NCBI GenBank assembly: GCA_039822105.1
Contig: JBCBMW010000005.1
Span: 124,001-188,000 of the forward strand
Reading direction: 5' to 3'
Length of the DNA: 64,000 nt
Source: Parvularcula sp039822105
GTDB taxonomy: Bacteria > Pseudomonadota > Alphaproteobacteria > Caulobacterales > Parvularculaceae
The translations under genes and the position numbers were made by a program. The notes under the pieces are model-generated. The model saw only the letters and a list, made by a program, of their open reading frames with translations. It had not been told where the DNA came from and ran no database searches. Of this stretch, positions 1 through 9,081 are shown in pieces (position 1 is the first letter of the stretch; each line of letters starts with the position of its first letter).

Positions 1-141
1 GTGGCGAAAAAGCGGCCAACGCTGAAGGCGCTACGAAAGAATCCGAAGACGCGCGAAAGCGCGGCGATCACAGCACTCAGCATTGGACATCAACGATACT
101 GGCTCTCGCGATCGAGGTTAGCACGACGCCGTGTCGTCGGG

Positions 142-891
142 CTACGACCGGTGCACCTTGCGGCCATCACGCTCAGCGGCGAGCCCTGCGGGACGACGCG
201 CTGGCGCGAGGAAAGGCCGGAGCACCTCGGCTTTGCTGCCTTGAACCGGCGCTGCCATCGATCGCCGCGCCTCGAGCAAGAGAGCGCCAGCGACATTGGG
301 AAGCGGCATACCCAAAGGCTCAAGGCGCGAGGCTGTCCGCTCCCAAAGCGGCGCCACACGCGCCAGCCGCGGCACGGGCGGGAAGTAAAGCGCCGATGCC
401 TGCGCCGTGGGCGCAAAAAGCGAGCGGCCCAGAAGATTGATCAGCTGCCGCCGGGAGTAGGCTCGGCCCGCCGCAAAGACTGAGTTCTCAACCAAGGTCC
501 AAAAGCCGTGGCGATTGGCAGCCACCACAATCACCCGGCCGTCATCGGCCAAGACGCGCCAAGCCTCCCTCAGGGTGCGCTTGGGATCAGGCGCCTCTTC
601 GAGACCATGCAAGATCAGAAGCCGATCGACGGAGGCCTCGCGCAAAGGCCAGCGATCCTCATCGACCAGCACCTCGCGGCAGGACCCCAAAGGACCAGCG
701 CCCGCCGGCACCATCGAAACGCTGCGCTCGACATCAGGAAAAGCATCCAAGATCGGCGCGGTGAAGCCAAAACCCGCGAGGCGGAGGCCTTTGGCAGGTC
801 CCCACGCGTCACGCAGCTTTGCGGTCAGCAGGTCCATCGCCACCTGGCCAAGGCGGGAGCCATAAAAGGCGTTCAGTTCCTCACTGCTCAT
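142..891 (-). CDS. Class I SAM-dependent methyltransferase
   Basis: Predicted methyltransferase of 249 aa with a Methyltransf_11-like core. The segment around residues 60-120 contains an acidic strand (LVDEDRWPL), followed by LLILHGLEEAPD and a helix with LREAWRVLADDGRVIVV, the post-motif region typical of the family. The substrate cannot be read from sequence. It is divergent from gloB with 77 bp between starts, a neighbourhood common in Alphaproteobacteria (family knowledge). I chose ATG 891; a GTG at 897 is also in frame. No clear Shine-Dalgarno sequence precedes either. Positions 1-141 downstream show nothing I can call. Confidence 0.8.
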   Translation of the reverse strand: MSSEELNAFYGSRLGQVAMDLLTAKLRDAWGPAKGLRLAGFGFTAPILDAFPDVERSVSMVPAGAGPLGSCREVLVDEDRWPLREASVDRLLILHGLEEAPDPKRTLREAWRVLADDGRVIVVAANRHGFWTLVENSVFAAGRAYSRRQLINLLGRSLFAPTAQASALYFPPVPRLARVAPLWERTASRLEPLGMPLPNVAGALLLEARRSMAAPVQGSKAEVLRPFLAPARRPAGLAAERDGRKVHRS

Positions 892-968
892 CCGCACGCT
901 GGGTTCTTATCCTTATCGCGGCTCTCGTTTCGCGCTATGGCTTTCCATGTAGGGAAAGGAAGCGCCCG

Positions 969-1748
969 ATGCATCACCGCGGACCACTCACGGTTCATCA
1001 GTTTCCGTGCCTGTCGGACAATTATGGCTTTCTTGTGCGCGATGAAGCGACAGGGGCAGTGGCCACAATCGACACGCCCGACGCGGACGTCATCATCAAA
1101 GAGGCGGAGAGCCTGGGCTGGCGCGTGGACCTTGTCCTCAACACCCACTGGCATCCTGACCATGCGGGCGGGAACCGGGCGGTCGCGGACCATTTCGGCG
1201 CGGAGATCATCGCACCGGTGGCTGAGGGCAACAAAATACCTGAGAAAGATCGTCAGGTCGACGACGGCGCGACTGTGATGCTTGGGGAAACGGCGTTCGA
1301 TGTCGTCGCCGTGCCCGGTCACACGCTCGGACATATCGCTTACCTGGTGCGGCCCGCGAAAACGGCCTTTGTCGGCGATACGCTTTTCTCGCTTGGTTGC
1401 GGGCGGCTGTTCGAAGGCACGCCGGAGCAGATGTGGACGTCGCTCTTAAAGCTGCGTGCCCTGCCCGATGACACGATGATCTTTTGTGCCCACGAATACA
1501 CAGCCGCGAACGCGGCCTTCGCCATCACGATCGAGCCAGACAACGAAGCGCTCGCCGCGCGGGTCGATGAGATCAGCAAATTGCGGCTGATCGAGCAGCC
1601 CACCGTGCCCGTTCTTCTGGGGGCGGAGAAAGCGACCAACCCCTTCCTCCGCGCCGATGTGCCTGACGTCAAAGCAGCGCTTTCGATGACTGATGCGCCA
1701 GACCACGAGGTGTTTGGAGAAATCCGTTCTCGGAAGGATAACTTCTGA
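969..1748 (+). CDS. gloB: Hydroxyacylglutathione hydrolase (glyoxalase II)
   Basis: Hydrolyses S-lactoylglutathione to lactate and glutathione, the second step of methylglyoxal detoxification in the cytosol. The protein has 259 aa, the usual length. The metallo-beta-lactamase zinc motif NTHWHPDHAGGN is near residue 55-65, followed by GHTLGH and VGDTLF, and CAHEYT late in the protein for the second metal site. The C-terminal HAGH domain is complete. The ATG at 969 follows a GGGAAAGGA stretch and gives the canonical start of the family (VHQFPCLSDNYGFL). Its stop codon overlaps the proposed CTG start of the next gene. Confidence 0.95.
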   Translation: MHHRGPLTVHQFPCLSDNYGFLVRDEATGAVATIDTPDADVIIKEAESLGWRVDLVLNTHWHPDHAGGNRAVADHFGAEIIAPVAEGNKIPEKDRQVDDGATVMLGETAFDVVAVPGHTLGHIAYLVRPAKTAFVGDTLFSLGCGRLFEGTPEQMWTSLLKLRALPDDTMIFCAHEYTAANAAFAITIEPDNEALAARVDEISKLRLIEQPTVPVLLGAEKATNPFLRADVPDVKAALSMTDAPDHEVFGEIRSRKDNF

Positions 1749-2161
1749 GCCTCCAGGACGTCATCGCAAAACACGAACTCTCACCCCACCCTTTCGAGGG
1801 CTACGGGCGGGAGGCTGATCACGTGCCGGGGGAGAGCCGTACGGTGCTGCAGGCTCTTCACGGCGCCGAAGAAGCCGCGTGGCATAAGATCGACGTCAAA
1901 GCGCTCTATCGCCTGCATGAGGGCGGCCCACTTGTGGTTAGCGTCAGCCCTGATGATAGGTATGCGGACTGCCATCGCCTGGTGATGCCGGGGCAGAAGG
2001 TTGAGGTCGAGGCCCAGGCGGCCCGCACCCTCACCTGCCTTGGCGCCTACGTCTTCTTTGCGATCACGCTGACGCCCGATGCCGGTTTGACCGATCGCAG
2101 CTTAATGCCAGATGATTGGTATCCGCCGGGCGGGGCTGCACCAGGGACAAACGAACGATGA
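1745..2161 (+). CDS. Cupin_5 (DUF985) family protein, probable CTG start
   Basis: Small cupin of the DUF985/Cupin_5 family, function uncertain. The body around residues 25-110 shows the expected strand pattern (VSPDDRY, VMPGQKVE, CLGAYVFFAITL). The only in-frame ATG/GTG/TTG is GTG 1823, which would remove the conserved N-terminal segment (LSPHPFEGYGRE, matching the family's EPHPEGGYYRE). The frame opens right after a TAA at 1739. CTG 1745 overlaps the gloB stop as CTGA and restores a full-length protein of 138 aa. The start is inference. It is coupled downstream to the DUF3429 gene by an ATGA overlap. Confidence 0.75.
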   Translation: MSLQDVIAKHELSPHPFEGYGREADHVPGESRTVLQALHGAEEAAWHKIDVKALYRLHEGGPLVVSVSPDDRYADCHRLVMPGQKVEVEAQAARTLTCLGAYVFFAITLTPDAGLTDRSLMPDDWYPPGGAAPGTNER

Positions 2162-2658
2162 GTGACGATTGGACGGAAACCTCCAAGGTGCAGCGCTCGG
2201 CTGCGATTCTGGGGCTGGGCGGGCTAATCCCGTTCTGGAGCTTGCCTGTCATCCTTCTGGCGAACGGCACGTTGGATCCGCAGAGGAGCGAGGCGCTCCT
2301 CTCTTTTGTTGCGCTTTATGGGGCTATCATTTGTTCGTTTATGGGAGGCACGCGCTGGGGCCTCGCCATGCGCACACCAGAGGCTGGCCCGTTCTCCGGC
2401 CTTTTGGGGTCGGTCGTCCCGCCGCTTGTGGCCTGGGCCGTGGTCGGCGCGCCGGATCTCGGCCTCGAGGCGCTTGATAGCCCTTTGGTACAGCTCGAGC
2501 TGATTGTCGGGCTGCTGGCGTTTCAGCTCTTTGAGGACTGGCGTTCAGCCACCAGGGGGACACTATCGCGATGGTATATCCGCTTACGGATGATTCTCGT
2601 TGCAGGCGTCACAGCCCCACTGATCCTGGCGCTGCTGATCAACGGCTTGAACGGTTAG
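2158..2658 (+). CDS. DUF3429 family membrane protein
   Basis: Protein of 166 aa with about five hydrophobic segments (roughly residues 15-35, 45-62, 75-95, 110-125, 140-162), matching DUF3429 integral membrane proteins of unknown role. The ATG overlaps the upstream cupin stop (ATGA), so I prefer it to an earlier in-frame start. It ends in a 4-bp stop-stop overlap (TTAG) with the convergent pdeM. Confidence 0.75.
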   Translation: MSDDWTETSKVQRSAAILGLGGLIPFWSLPVILLANGTLDPQRSEALLSFVALYGAIICSFMGGTRWGLAMRTPEAGPFSGLLGSVVPPLVAWAVVGAPDLGLEALDSPLVQLELIVGLLAFQLFEDWRSATRGTLSRWYIRLRMILVAGVTAPLILALLINGLNG

Positions 2659-3380
2659 CGCATCCAGGCAGGCGGCGGTGCATCTGAACGCAAGCTGCCC
2701 CGCGGCACCTCATAGACCCGGCCCTTACCGCAGAGGAACGTCCGAAAGGCGCGCGGAAACACGCCTTTGAAAGCTTGGTCGAGCACATTGAGCCCGCCCG
2801 TGAAGGCGCCAAAGGCGGGCATCACCAAGCGCTCACCGTCGGTGACGAATGCAGGCCTACGCACCCCGCGGCCATTCTTTTGCGCCACCGCACACGGATG
2901 AAGATGGCCCGCCACATTCCAACCGGGATGATCCCCCGGTTCGTGGGCAAAGATCAGACCAGCGACCTCCGCCACCTCTTCGGCCTGGCCGCGGAACCGC
3001 TTCGGCGGCAGCGGATCATGGTTCCCCAGGATCCAAACCCAGTCCGCAGCGCCGCAAAGGCCCTCAAGTCGCTCGGCATCCGCCTCGTCCATCCGCGCTT
3101 CCGCTCCCAGATCGTGGAAAGCATCGCCCAGCGACACCACGATCTTAGGTTGGCAAAGCCGCATCAGCCGCTCCAGGGCATCCAACGTCGCCCTTGTGTC
3201 GTAGGGAGGAAGGAACTGCCCCTTCTGGGCAAAATGCGATCCCTTCTCAAAATGAAGATCGGAGACGACAAGCACCTTTTTGGTGGGCAGCCAAAGAGCA
3301 CCTGAGCAATCAAAAACGGCCGGTACGGCGCTGATTGCAAGGCTTTCCGACAGCGGCGAGGAGGTCGCTAAAGCACCCAT
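2655..3380 (-). CDS. pdeM: Ligase-associated DNA damage response endonuclease PdeM
   Basis: Calcineurin-like metallophosphoesterase of 241 aa. Metal motifs are seen in order: VSDLHFEKG (residues ~40-48), SLGDAFHD (~83-90), GNHDP (~118-122) and GHLHP (~160). The KGSHFAQKGQFLPPYDT signature after the first motif is typical of PdeM, which normally travels with an ATP-dependent ligase and Lhr helicase module. No such partner lies in this window. Identification is by motif layout and length. Confidence 0.88.
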   Translation of the reverse strand: MGALATSSPLSESLAISAVPAVFDCSGALWLPTKKVLVVSDLHFEKGSHFAQKGQFLPPYDTRATLDALERLMRLCQPKIVVSLGDAFHDLGAEARMDEADAERLEGLCGAADWVWILGNHDPLPPKRFRGQAEEVAEVAGLIFAHEPGDHPGWNVAGHLHPCAVAQKNGRGVRRPAFVTDGERLVMPAFGAFTGGLNVLDQAFKGVFPRAFRTFLCGKGRVYEVPRGSLRSDAPPPAWMR

Positions 3381-3516
3381 TAAGAAAGGTTACCGCGATC
3401 CGACCGCGGCCGGAAGCAAATGACAAAAATGGGGAGAACTCGTCCCAGAGCCCGCATTTTTGCTAGGGATTAAGGTCTTTCCCCTAGCGTCTCTCGTGAT
3501 CTTGCGAGGACATGAC

Positions 3517-4758
3517 ATGACCAGAGGCTCCAACCTGGCACCTTCCGCTGAGACCGGTATTCCGAGCGACCAGCTGTTCAACGCGGTCAGCCAATTGCTC
3601 GTTGCGACCCGTCGTCAGCAGAGTCGGACCGACCGTCTTTATGCGAACGAGCTCACCATGCAGCTGATCGCTGCCATGGACGACAAGGCGCTGGTGAAAA
3701 CCGCGGAGCTGATCGCGAAGATGGCGGAAGCCCCTGAAGAGCTTCAGCGCGCGATCGCCTTCACCTCGATCGCAGGCGCCGAGGTGATCCTCGCCAGCCG
3801 CCACACCGGCGACGCAGTGCTGATGGAAGCCGCATCAAAGGACGTGGCCTATCGCCGGATCATCGCCAAACGCTCGAGCCTCTCTGAGCCTGTGGTGAAC
3901 CGCCTTCTGTTCCATGAAGAGCAAGAAATCGAAAACCTTCTTCTTCCGCGCGCTGAGATTCCTCTGTCGAAGAACCGGATGGAGCGTCTGGTCAATCGCG
4001 CCTCAAGCCGCGTTGGCCTTGCCACCATGCTGACTCGCCGGTCGGACCTGAACGCTCGGCTGAGCCTCCGGCTGTTCTGGTCACTGGAAACCGATGGTCG
4101 CCGCGCGGTGCTCGATAAGTTCAATGTCGACCCAGGCTTCGCCGCTGACGTCTTCACCCAAGTTCTTGGTACGAACATTGAGGCCTATGGCGAAACGCCG
4201 CTTGCAAAGATGGCGCAGCTCATCACCCGCGCCCAAGCCTTCGAAAAGGCAGGGCGCTCGAAGCGCAATGCGGCCCCTTATGATCAACTTGTCCTCTCCA
4301 TGCGGAGTGACAACTCACGGTCCATCGTGGAGGAAGCCGCGCGTGAGGGCATGATCAGCGAATTCCTCGCCACACGGATCACCAACGATGCTGGCGGCGA
4401 GCCGCTCACCGTGTTCGCAGCGGCGATGAACGTGTCAGAGAAGGGCTTTGCGAAGGTCCTCTCGGAACGTCCCAACCCGCAAATGGGTCTCTCCGTTCTC
4501 AGCGGAAAAGACAAAAAGCGGCTGGAGAAGCTGTTCGAGAACCTTGGCCCTGCAGCGGCCGCGGCGATCCTCAGCTACTGGGACATCGACCTCAGCGATG
4601 AGCGCCGTGACCGCTCGAACTTCAAGCCTGGCGAGGACATGGCCGGGATTGAGCAGCGCCTCCGCGATGCGTTCGACACGGACAAAAGCGACGCTTCGTC
4701 CGAAGACGACGCCCGTGACACTGACGACCAAGCTTGGTCAGCAGGCGGACAGCGCTAA
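3517..4758 (+). CDS. DUF2336 domain-containing protein
   Basis: Soluble alpha-helical protein of 413 aa. The ISKxxxLSEPVV-like repeat (IIAKRSSLSEPVVNRLL, ~residue 115) and the helical-repeat character match DUF2336, an alphaproteobacterial family with HEAT-like helices and no settled function. The ATG at 3517 follows a GAGGA Shine-Dalgarno element 6 nt upstream; the open frame extends to 3460 but lacks a ribosome binding site there. The C-terminus is acidic and low-complexity (DKSDASSEDDARDTDD). It ends in a 4-bp CTAA stop-stop overlap with dcd. Confidence 0.75.
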   Translation: MTRGSNLAPSAETGIPSDQLFNAVSQLLVATRRQQSRTDRLYANELTMQLIAAMDDKALVKTAELIAKMAEAPEELQRAIAFTSIAGAEVILASRHTGDAVLMEAASKDVAYRRIIAKRSSLSEPVVNRLLFHEEQEIENLLLPRAEIPLSKNRMERLVNRASSRVGLATMLTRRSDLNARLSLRLFWSLETDGRRAVLDKFNVDPGFAADVFTQVLGTNIEAYGETPLAKMAQLITRAQAFEKAGRSKRNAAPYDQLVLSMRSDNSRSIVEEAAREGMISEFLATRITNDAGGEPLTVFAAAMNVSEKGFAKVLSERPNPQMGLSVLSGKDKKRLEKLFENLGPAAAAAILSYWDIDLSDERRDRSNFKPGEDMAGIEQRLRDAFDTDKSDASSEDDARDTDDQAWSAGGQR

Positions 4759-5807
4759 GCGCTACGGAAGTGCTTCGACAGCTTAAGGCGCTGTCCCTGG
4801 TAGTGTGACGCGTGCCCGGAGCCATAGAGCTTGTCAGGGCGCGCAGCGAGCTTTTCATAGCCAAGGCGCGCAACCCGCTGGCCGTGCTCCAAGATGAACG
4901 GCACATCAAACCCTCGCACCTCAAGCACCGCGCGGCTTGGCTCCTCTGTCCCAAAGCCGGGATCGAAGAACCCCGCGTAATGGGCACGGAAGGCACCGAT
5001 CTCAGGATCAATCGCCACCATCTCAGCGGCGAGATCCTCCGGAACGTGAACCTCCTCTTGGCTCGCCAAGATATAAAATTCGTCCGGGTCGAGAATAAGA
5101 AAGCCGTCCTTGGGCGCCTCAATAGGCTCAAAGTACCCCTCAGGATCGAGCGCGTCGCGCTTGTCGACATCGATCAGACCTGCATGCCGCCGGGCACGCC
5201 ATCCTGCGACAGGCCCAAGCTCCGGGGACAGATCAACGCTGAGGTTCAGCCCCTGCGCCACATGATGCCCTGGGCCAAGCGCGCCCGCCACCTCTGCATC
5301 GCTCAGCACTGTATCACCGGACCGCACCCGCAGCTGGTTGAGGGAGGAGCCCTCCCGCACGAGAATTGAAAACGTCCGTGGGCAAATCTCCGCGTAGAGC
5401 GGACCGTGGTAGCCCGCGGGCACGCGCTCATAGGCATCGTTGCCTTCGGCGAGCAGCCTGACAAAAACATCAATCCGGCCCGTCGAGCTTTTCGGGTTGG
5501 CCGTGGCTGAGAGGTCGGCGGGCAATGCCAAGCTCTCACGCAGCTTCACCACATAGACGCAGCCCTTCTCGAGCACCGTCTCGGTGGTGAGATCGAGCTC
5601 ATGGAGGCACAGCGCATCGAGGCGTTCCTCGACGCTCGTCTCCGCGCTTGGCAGGAACCCCGCACGCACACGCCAGGCTTTCCGCCCCAAAGTGAGGTCG
5701 AGGCTCGCAGGCTGCAGCTGCCGCGGACCGAGCTCCGCCGTGATGACGCCGCTCTCGACCAGCGCCTTTAGCCCCTCTGCGCTCAGCACACCTTGCTTGC
5801 GATCCAT
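4755..5807 (-). CDS. dcd: 2'-deoxycytidine 5'-triphosphate deaminase (long, two-domain form)
   Basis: Converts dCTP to dUTP for thymidylate synthesis. At 350 aa it is about twice the E. coli enzyme and matches the long alphaproteobacterial form with two tandem dUTPase-like folds. Visible are QPASLDLTLG in the N-terminal half (~32-41), TANPKSSTGR in the middle of that domain, and a second set in the C-terminal half (AHYAGFFDPGFG). I chose ATG 5807 because GGAGTC lies just upstream and the family starts at this point; the frame is open to 5912 without a good start. Divergent from apaG. Confidence 0.88.
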   Translation of the reverse strand: MDRKQGVLSAEGLKALVESGVITAELGPRQLQPASLDLTLGRKAWRVRAGFLPSAETSVEERLDALCLHELDLTTETVLEKGCVYVVKLRESLALPADLSATANPKSSTGRIDVFVRLLAEGNDAYERVPAGYHGPLYAEICPRTFSILVREGSSLNQLRVRSGDTVLSDAEVAGALGPGHHVAQGLNLSVDLSPELGPVAGWRARRHAGLIDVDKRDALDPEGYFEPIEAPKDGFLILDPDEFYILASQEEVHVPEDLAAEMVAIDPEIGAFRAHYAGFFDPGFGTEEPSRAVLEVRGFDVPFILEHGQRVARLGYEKLAARPDKLYGSGHASHYQGQRLKLSKHFRSA

Positions 5808-5918
5808 GCCGACTCCTTGATGGATAGATCGCAAGGCATCGCGTGCTGGCGGCCTCTGGTCAACGGGGGCGACCGCCGGTAAAAGGTAACGCTGCGAAAG
5901 CGAAGGAGACATCTGATC

Positions 5919-6335
5919 ATGTTCGAAGACTTTGAAGAGATGTTTTCCGAAGCCATCACCGACGGCATCCGCGTCCGGGTCTCATCCGATTACCTCGAAG
6001 ATGAGTCCGAACCCGACGAGGGCCGGTTCTTCTGGTCCTACACCGTCCGGATCGACAATGACTCTGGTAAAGTCGTCACCCTCCGCCGCCGCACCTGGCA
6101 CATCGCCGACAGCGCTGGTCAAAGCTTTGTCGTCGAGGGCGAAGGCGTTGTGGGGGAGCAGCCTGTGCTGCGCCCGGGCGATGCATTCGAGTACACATCG
6201 GCGACGCCGCTCAACGCGCCATCCGGCATGATGTTCGGCGCCTATCTTATGAACGGCGAAGACGGCGAGAGCTTTGAAGCGACGATCCCGCCCTTCAGCC
6301 TCGACAGCCCCCACGACCTCCGCCGCATGAGCTGA
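5919..6335 (+). CDS. apaG: ApaG family protein
   Basis: Protein of 138 aa with an immunoglobulin-like ApaG fold. Matching segments are IRVRVSSDYL, the central RRRTWHIADSAG and the C-terminal GAYLM/ATIPPFSLDSP. ApaG has been linked to Co2+/Mg2+ resistance phenotypes; its molecular role is unsettled. An AAGGAG element lies 10 nt before the ATG. The stop abuts that of the next, convergent gene exactly (TGATCA). Confidence 0.93.
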   Translation: MFEDFEEMFSEAITDGIRVRVSSDYLEDESEPDEGRFFWSYTVRIDNDSGKVVTLRRRTWHIADSAGQSFVVEGEGVVGEQPVLRPGDAFEYTSATPLNAPSGMMFGAYLMNGEDGESFEATIPPFSLDSPHDLRRMS

Positions 6336-7124
6336 TCAGGCTGCGTCTCGCGCGCGCGAGCGGAAAAACAAGAGCGGGGCAAAACCGAACCCGATCAACC
6401 CGGCGTAGTAGAGACCGACCGGCATCACACCCATGACGTTGGCCAGAAACAGCCCGCCGAAGAGAAGGGCATGGCCGACAACGCCCCAGGCGATGCCCGC
6501 CAGAATCATCGGCCGCGTGGCGACGCCCGCTTTCAGCAGTGCACGGAAATAGAGGATGACCAGGGGCAAGAAAATGACTGCACCGGTCGCAACCCCCGAA
6601 TTGTAAGAGAGGGTCCGAACCGCGGCGGCCACATGGGCAAACCCGTTCACAGCCATGATGCCCCCCATGGCGATCGAAGGGAAAACGAAACGCGGGCTCG
6701 CCCAAACCGCGACCAAGGCCGTCGCCCAGACGGTACCGGTGTTGATGTAGAAAATAGCCTCGCGAGTCATGATCCCGTATTTGTCCTCACCGAACAAAGC
6801 CGCCAGCATCGTGTTCAGTTCATGGAGCAGCGGATAGGTCTCGCCTAAGAGATTGACCCAATGCTCCTCAAACTGATGAACGAAGTATGATGCCGCGAAG
6901 AGGATGGCGACAAAGGTCGTGTCCAAGAGCGCTGGACCCTCTGCGCCTTCCCTCATCTTCAGTGCAAGGAAGACAACCACGGGCGCCATAAAGGTGCCGA
7001 TCTTCATCCAATGGTCCGCCAAAAACGCTTGCTGCCCCAGCGGTGCCCACAGCATGGCCATGAAAACCAAGAGCACGGACAATTGCCCAAGCGATAGCTT
7101 GTGATCACCTGCTCGCATCAGCAA
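6336..7124 (-). CDS. HXXEE domain-containing membrane protein
   Basis: Integral membrane protein of 262 aa with roughly seven hydrophobic segments. HQFEEHW in the second hydrophobic segment (~residue 75) is the name-giving HXXEE motif, and a later polar patch contains NGFAHVAAA. The family's function is unknown; the conserved His/Glu in a membrane context suggests a metal site or hydrolase (inference). A GGGAGG Shine-Dalgarno element lies upstream of the ATG, and an inverted repeat (7141-7158) sits just behind it. Confidence 0.75.
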   Translation of the reverse strand: MLMRAGDHKLSLGQLSVLLVFMAMLWAPLGQQAFLADHWMKIGTFMAPVVVFLALKMREGAEGPALLDTTFVAILFAASYFVHQFEEHWVNLLGETYPLLHELNTMLAALFGEDKYGIMTREAIFYINTGTVWATALVAVWASPRFVFPSIAMGGIMAVNGFAHVAAAVRTLSYNSGVATGAVIFLPLVILYFRALLKAGVATRPMILAGIAWGVVGHALLFGGLFLANVMGVMPVGLYYAGLIGFGFAPLLFFRSRARDAA

Positions 7125-7140
7125 CCTCCCTAAATCGAAC

Positions 7141-7158
7141 TACAAAGTACGATTTGTA
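7141..7158. promoter_or_regulatory. Inverted repeat, candidate operator of the HXXEE gene
   Basis: Perfect 6-bp arms TACAAA/TTTGTA flank GTACGA, overlapping a GTAC-N5-GTAC repeat. It starts 17 bp upstream of the minus-strand ATG at 7124, where a regulator would block RNA polymerase or the ribosome. The position is suggestive; no experimental or comparative support is visible here. Confidence 0.35.
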
Positions 7159-7301
7159 CCACGGAGGCGTATTGCGCGACAGGACCAAAGGCAAAGCATC
7201 GCAGTCGGCGATGGTCCGGTGATCGAGCGACCATGACAAGGGTTTCGATAGACCTGCCCGCGAAAACACTCTCTAGCTGCAACGACGATTGGAGGTCCGC
7301 C

Positions 7302-7883
7302 ATGAAAGCGGTTTGCGTTTTCACCGGTTCAAGCTTTGGCGCCGACAAGGCCTTTGAAGAGGCCGCGCGATCCCTTGGAGCGGCCATCGCAAAGCGAGGC
7401 TTCACCTTGGTCTATGGCGGCGCGTCGGTTGGTTTGATGGGCGCGGTGGCCGATTCGGCTCTCGCAGAAGGCGGCGAGGTCATCGGCGTCCTGCCCAAGG
7501 CACTGGCCGATCTTGAGCTCGCCCATACCGGCCTCACGGAGCTGAAGATCGTGGACAGCATGCATGCCCGAAAGACCGCGATGGCAGACGCCGCGGACGC
7601 TTTCGTCTCGCTGCCCGGCGGCCTTGGAACCCTTGAGGAAACCTTTGAGGTCTGGACCTGGACCCAGCTCGGCGTCCACGCCAAGCCGCTCGGGTTCGTG
7701 AATGTGAACGGCTATTACGAGGGGCTCCTCACCTTCCTCGACCACGCCGTGGCGTCGGGGTTTGTGAAGCAAAAGCACAAAGAGCTGGCCCTGGTCGATG
7801 CCGATCCCGATGCCCTGCTCGAGGCCTTGGCGAAGACCGATGTCAGCTACGAGCCCAAATGGATTGACCGTCAGAACCGATAG
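7302..7883 (+). CDS. LOG family protein (cytokinin-type phosphoribohydrolase fold)
   Basis: Rossmann-fold protein of 193 aa. It carries the LOG signature LPGGLGTLEE (~residue 105-114) preceded by MHARKTAMADAADAF, and VYGGASVGLMG near residue 40. LOG proteins release cytokinin-like bases from nucleoside 5'-monophosphates; in bacteria many are annotated as TIGR00730 lysine-decarboxylase-like proteins without that activity. ATG 7302 is preceded by GGAGG at 7 nt, which decides the start over the longer open frame. Confidence 0.9.
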   Translation: MKAVCVFTGSSFGADKAFEEAARSLGAAIAKRGFTLVYGGASVGLMGAVADSALAEGGEVIGVLPKALADLELAHTGLTELKIVDSMHARKTAMADAADAFVSLPGGLGTLEETFEVWTWTQLGVHAKPLGFVNVNGYYEGLLTFLDHAVASGFVKQKHKELALVDADPDALLEALAKTDVSYEPKWIDRQNR

Positions 7884-8055
7884 TCTTCGCCGATATGGCC
7901 ATTTTCGCAGAGGTGCGTTATGGCCCAAGCCATGACGACGAGAGATCACACAGCGCTTGGCGCCCTGGCGCCCGCCCGCTCCCCTTGGCGATGGCAAGGC
8001 TGAGACCTCTTCCGCACACGATCTTTTTCACCGCATCTAAGTAAACGGCCCCACC

Positions 8056-9081
8056 ATGAGTGATCACACCCAGCGCGTCTTCTCGGGCGTGCAGCCCACC
8101 GGCAATCTGCACCTTGGCAACTATCTCGGCATGATCGAGCCCTCGACGCGCCTCCAGGACCAGATGCAAAGCATCTTCTGCGTCGTTGACCTCCACGCCA
8201 TCACCGTGCCGCAAGACCCCAAACTCTTGCGTGATCAAACGCGGGAAATCGCAGCCGCCTTTATCGCCGGCGGGATCGACCCCGATCGCGCGATCATCTT
8301 CCACCAGTCTTCCGTTCAAGCCCACACAGAGCTTGCTTGGATCCTGTCCTGTGTCGGCCGCATCGGCTGGCTGAACCGGATGACCCAGTTCAAGGATAAG
8401 GCGGGTAAGGACAAAGAGAAGGCGTCGGTCGGCCTCTACACCTACCCGATCCTCATGGCGGCAGACATCCTCGCCTATCAGGCCACCCATGTGCCTGTCG
8501 GCGAAGATCAAAAGCAGCATCTTGAGCTGGCGCGCGACATCGCCGCCAAATTCAATAATGATTTTGGTGCAGAGGATTTCTTCCCCCAACCAGAGCCCAT
8601 GATCCAAGGGGCAGGCACACGGGTCATGTCTTTGCGAGACGGGACGGCGAAGATGTCAAAGTCTGACCCGTCGGATCTCAGCCGCATCAATCTCACCGAT
8701 GACGCGGACACGATCGCCAAGAAGTTCAAAAAGGCAAAGTCCGATCCTGATGCTCTGCCATCGGAGGAAGATGGTCTTGAGGGCCGTCCAGAGGCGCGGA
8801 ACCTCGTCAACATCTACGCCGCGCTCGCAGGCAGCGACGTGGCGTCGGTTTTGTCAGAGTTTGGCGGCCAAGGGTTCGGCACACTGAAACCGCGGCTTGC
8901 AGAACTCGCTGTCGAAAAGCTTGGTCCGATATCGGATGAGATGCGCCGCTTATCGGGCGACGCGGCGCATCTCGACGCCATCCTGGTCGGGGGGACCACC
9001 AGGGCGGACGCCATTGCCGCGCCTATCCTGCGCGACGTCAAAGAGATCGTCGGGTTCCTCCCGTCGACCGCTAAGTCTTAG
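8056..9081 (+). CDS. trpS: Tryptophan--tRNA ligase
   Basis: Class I aminoacyl-tRNA synthetase of 341 aa, charging tRNA-Trp in the cytosol. The HIGH-type motif appears as TGNLHLGNY (residues 16-24) and the KMSKS loop as AKMSKSDPSD (~195-204). GEDQKQHLELARD is the Trp-binding signature. There is no leader or attenuation structure upstream that I can support. It ends in a 4-bp TTAG overlap with the convergent EF-hand gene. Confidence 0.97.
   Translation: MSDHTQRVFSGVQPTGNLHLGNYLGMIEPSTRLQDQMQSIFCVVDLHAITVPQDPKLLRDQTREIAAAFIAGGIDPDRAIIFHQSSVQAHTELAWILSCVGRIGWLNRMTQFKDKAGKDKEKASVGLYTYPILMAADILAYQATHVPVGEDQKQHLELARDIAAKFNNDFGAEDFFPQPEPMIQGAGTRVMSLRDGTAKMSKSDPSDLSRINLTDDADTIAKKFKKAKSDPDALPSEEDGLEGRPEARNLVNIYAALAGSDVASVLSEFGGQGFGTLKPRLAELAVEKLGPISDEMRRLSGDAAHLDAILVGGTTRADAIAAPILRDVKEIVGFLPSTAKS

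Noticed and set aside
1..483. Open frame from the first base, plus strand
   Set aside because: Arg/Pro-rich reverse shadow of the methyltransferase gene with no domain.
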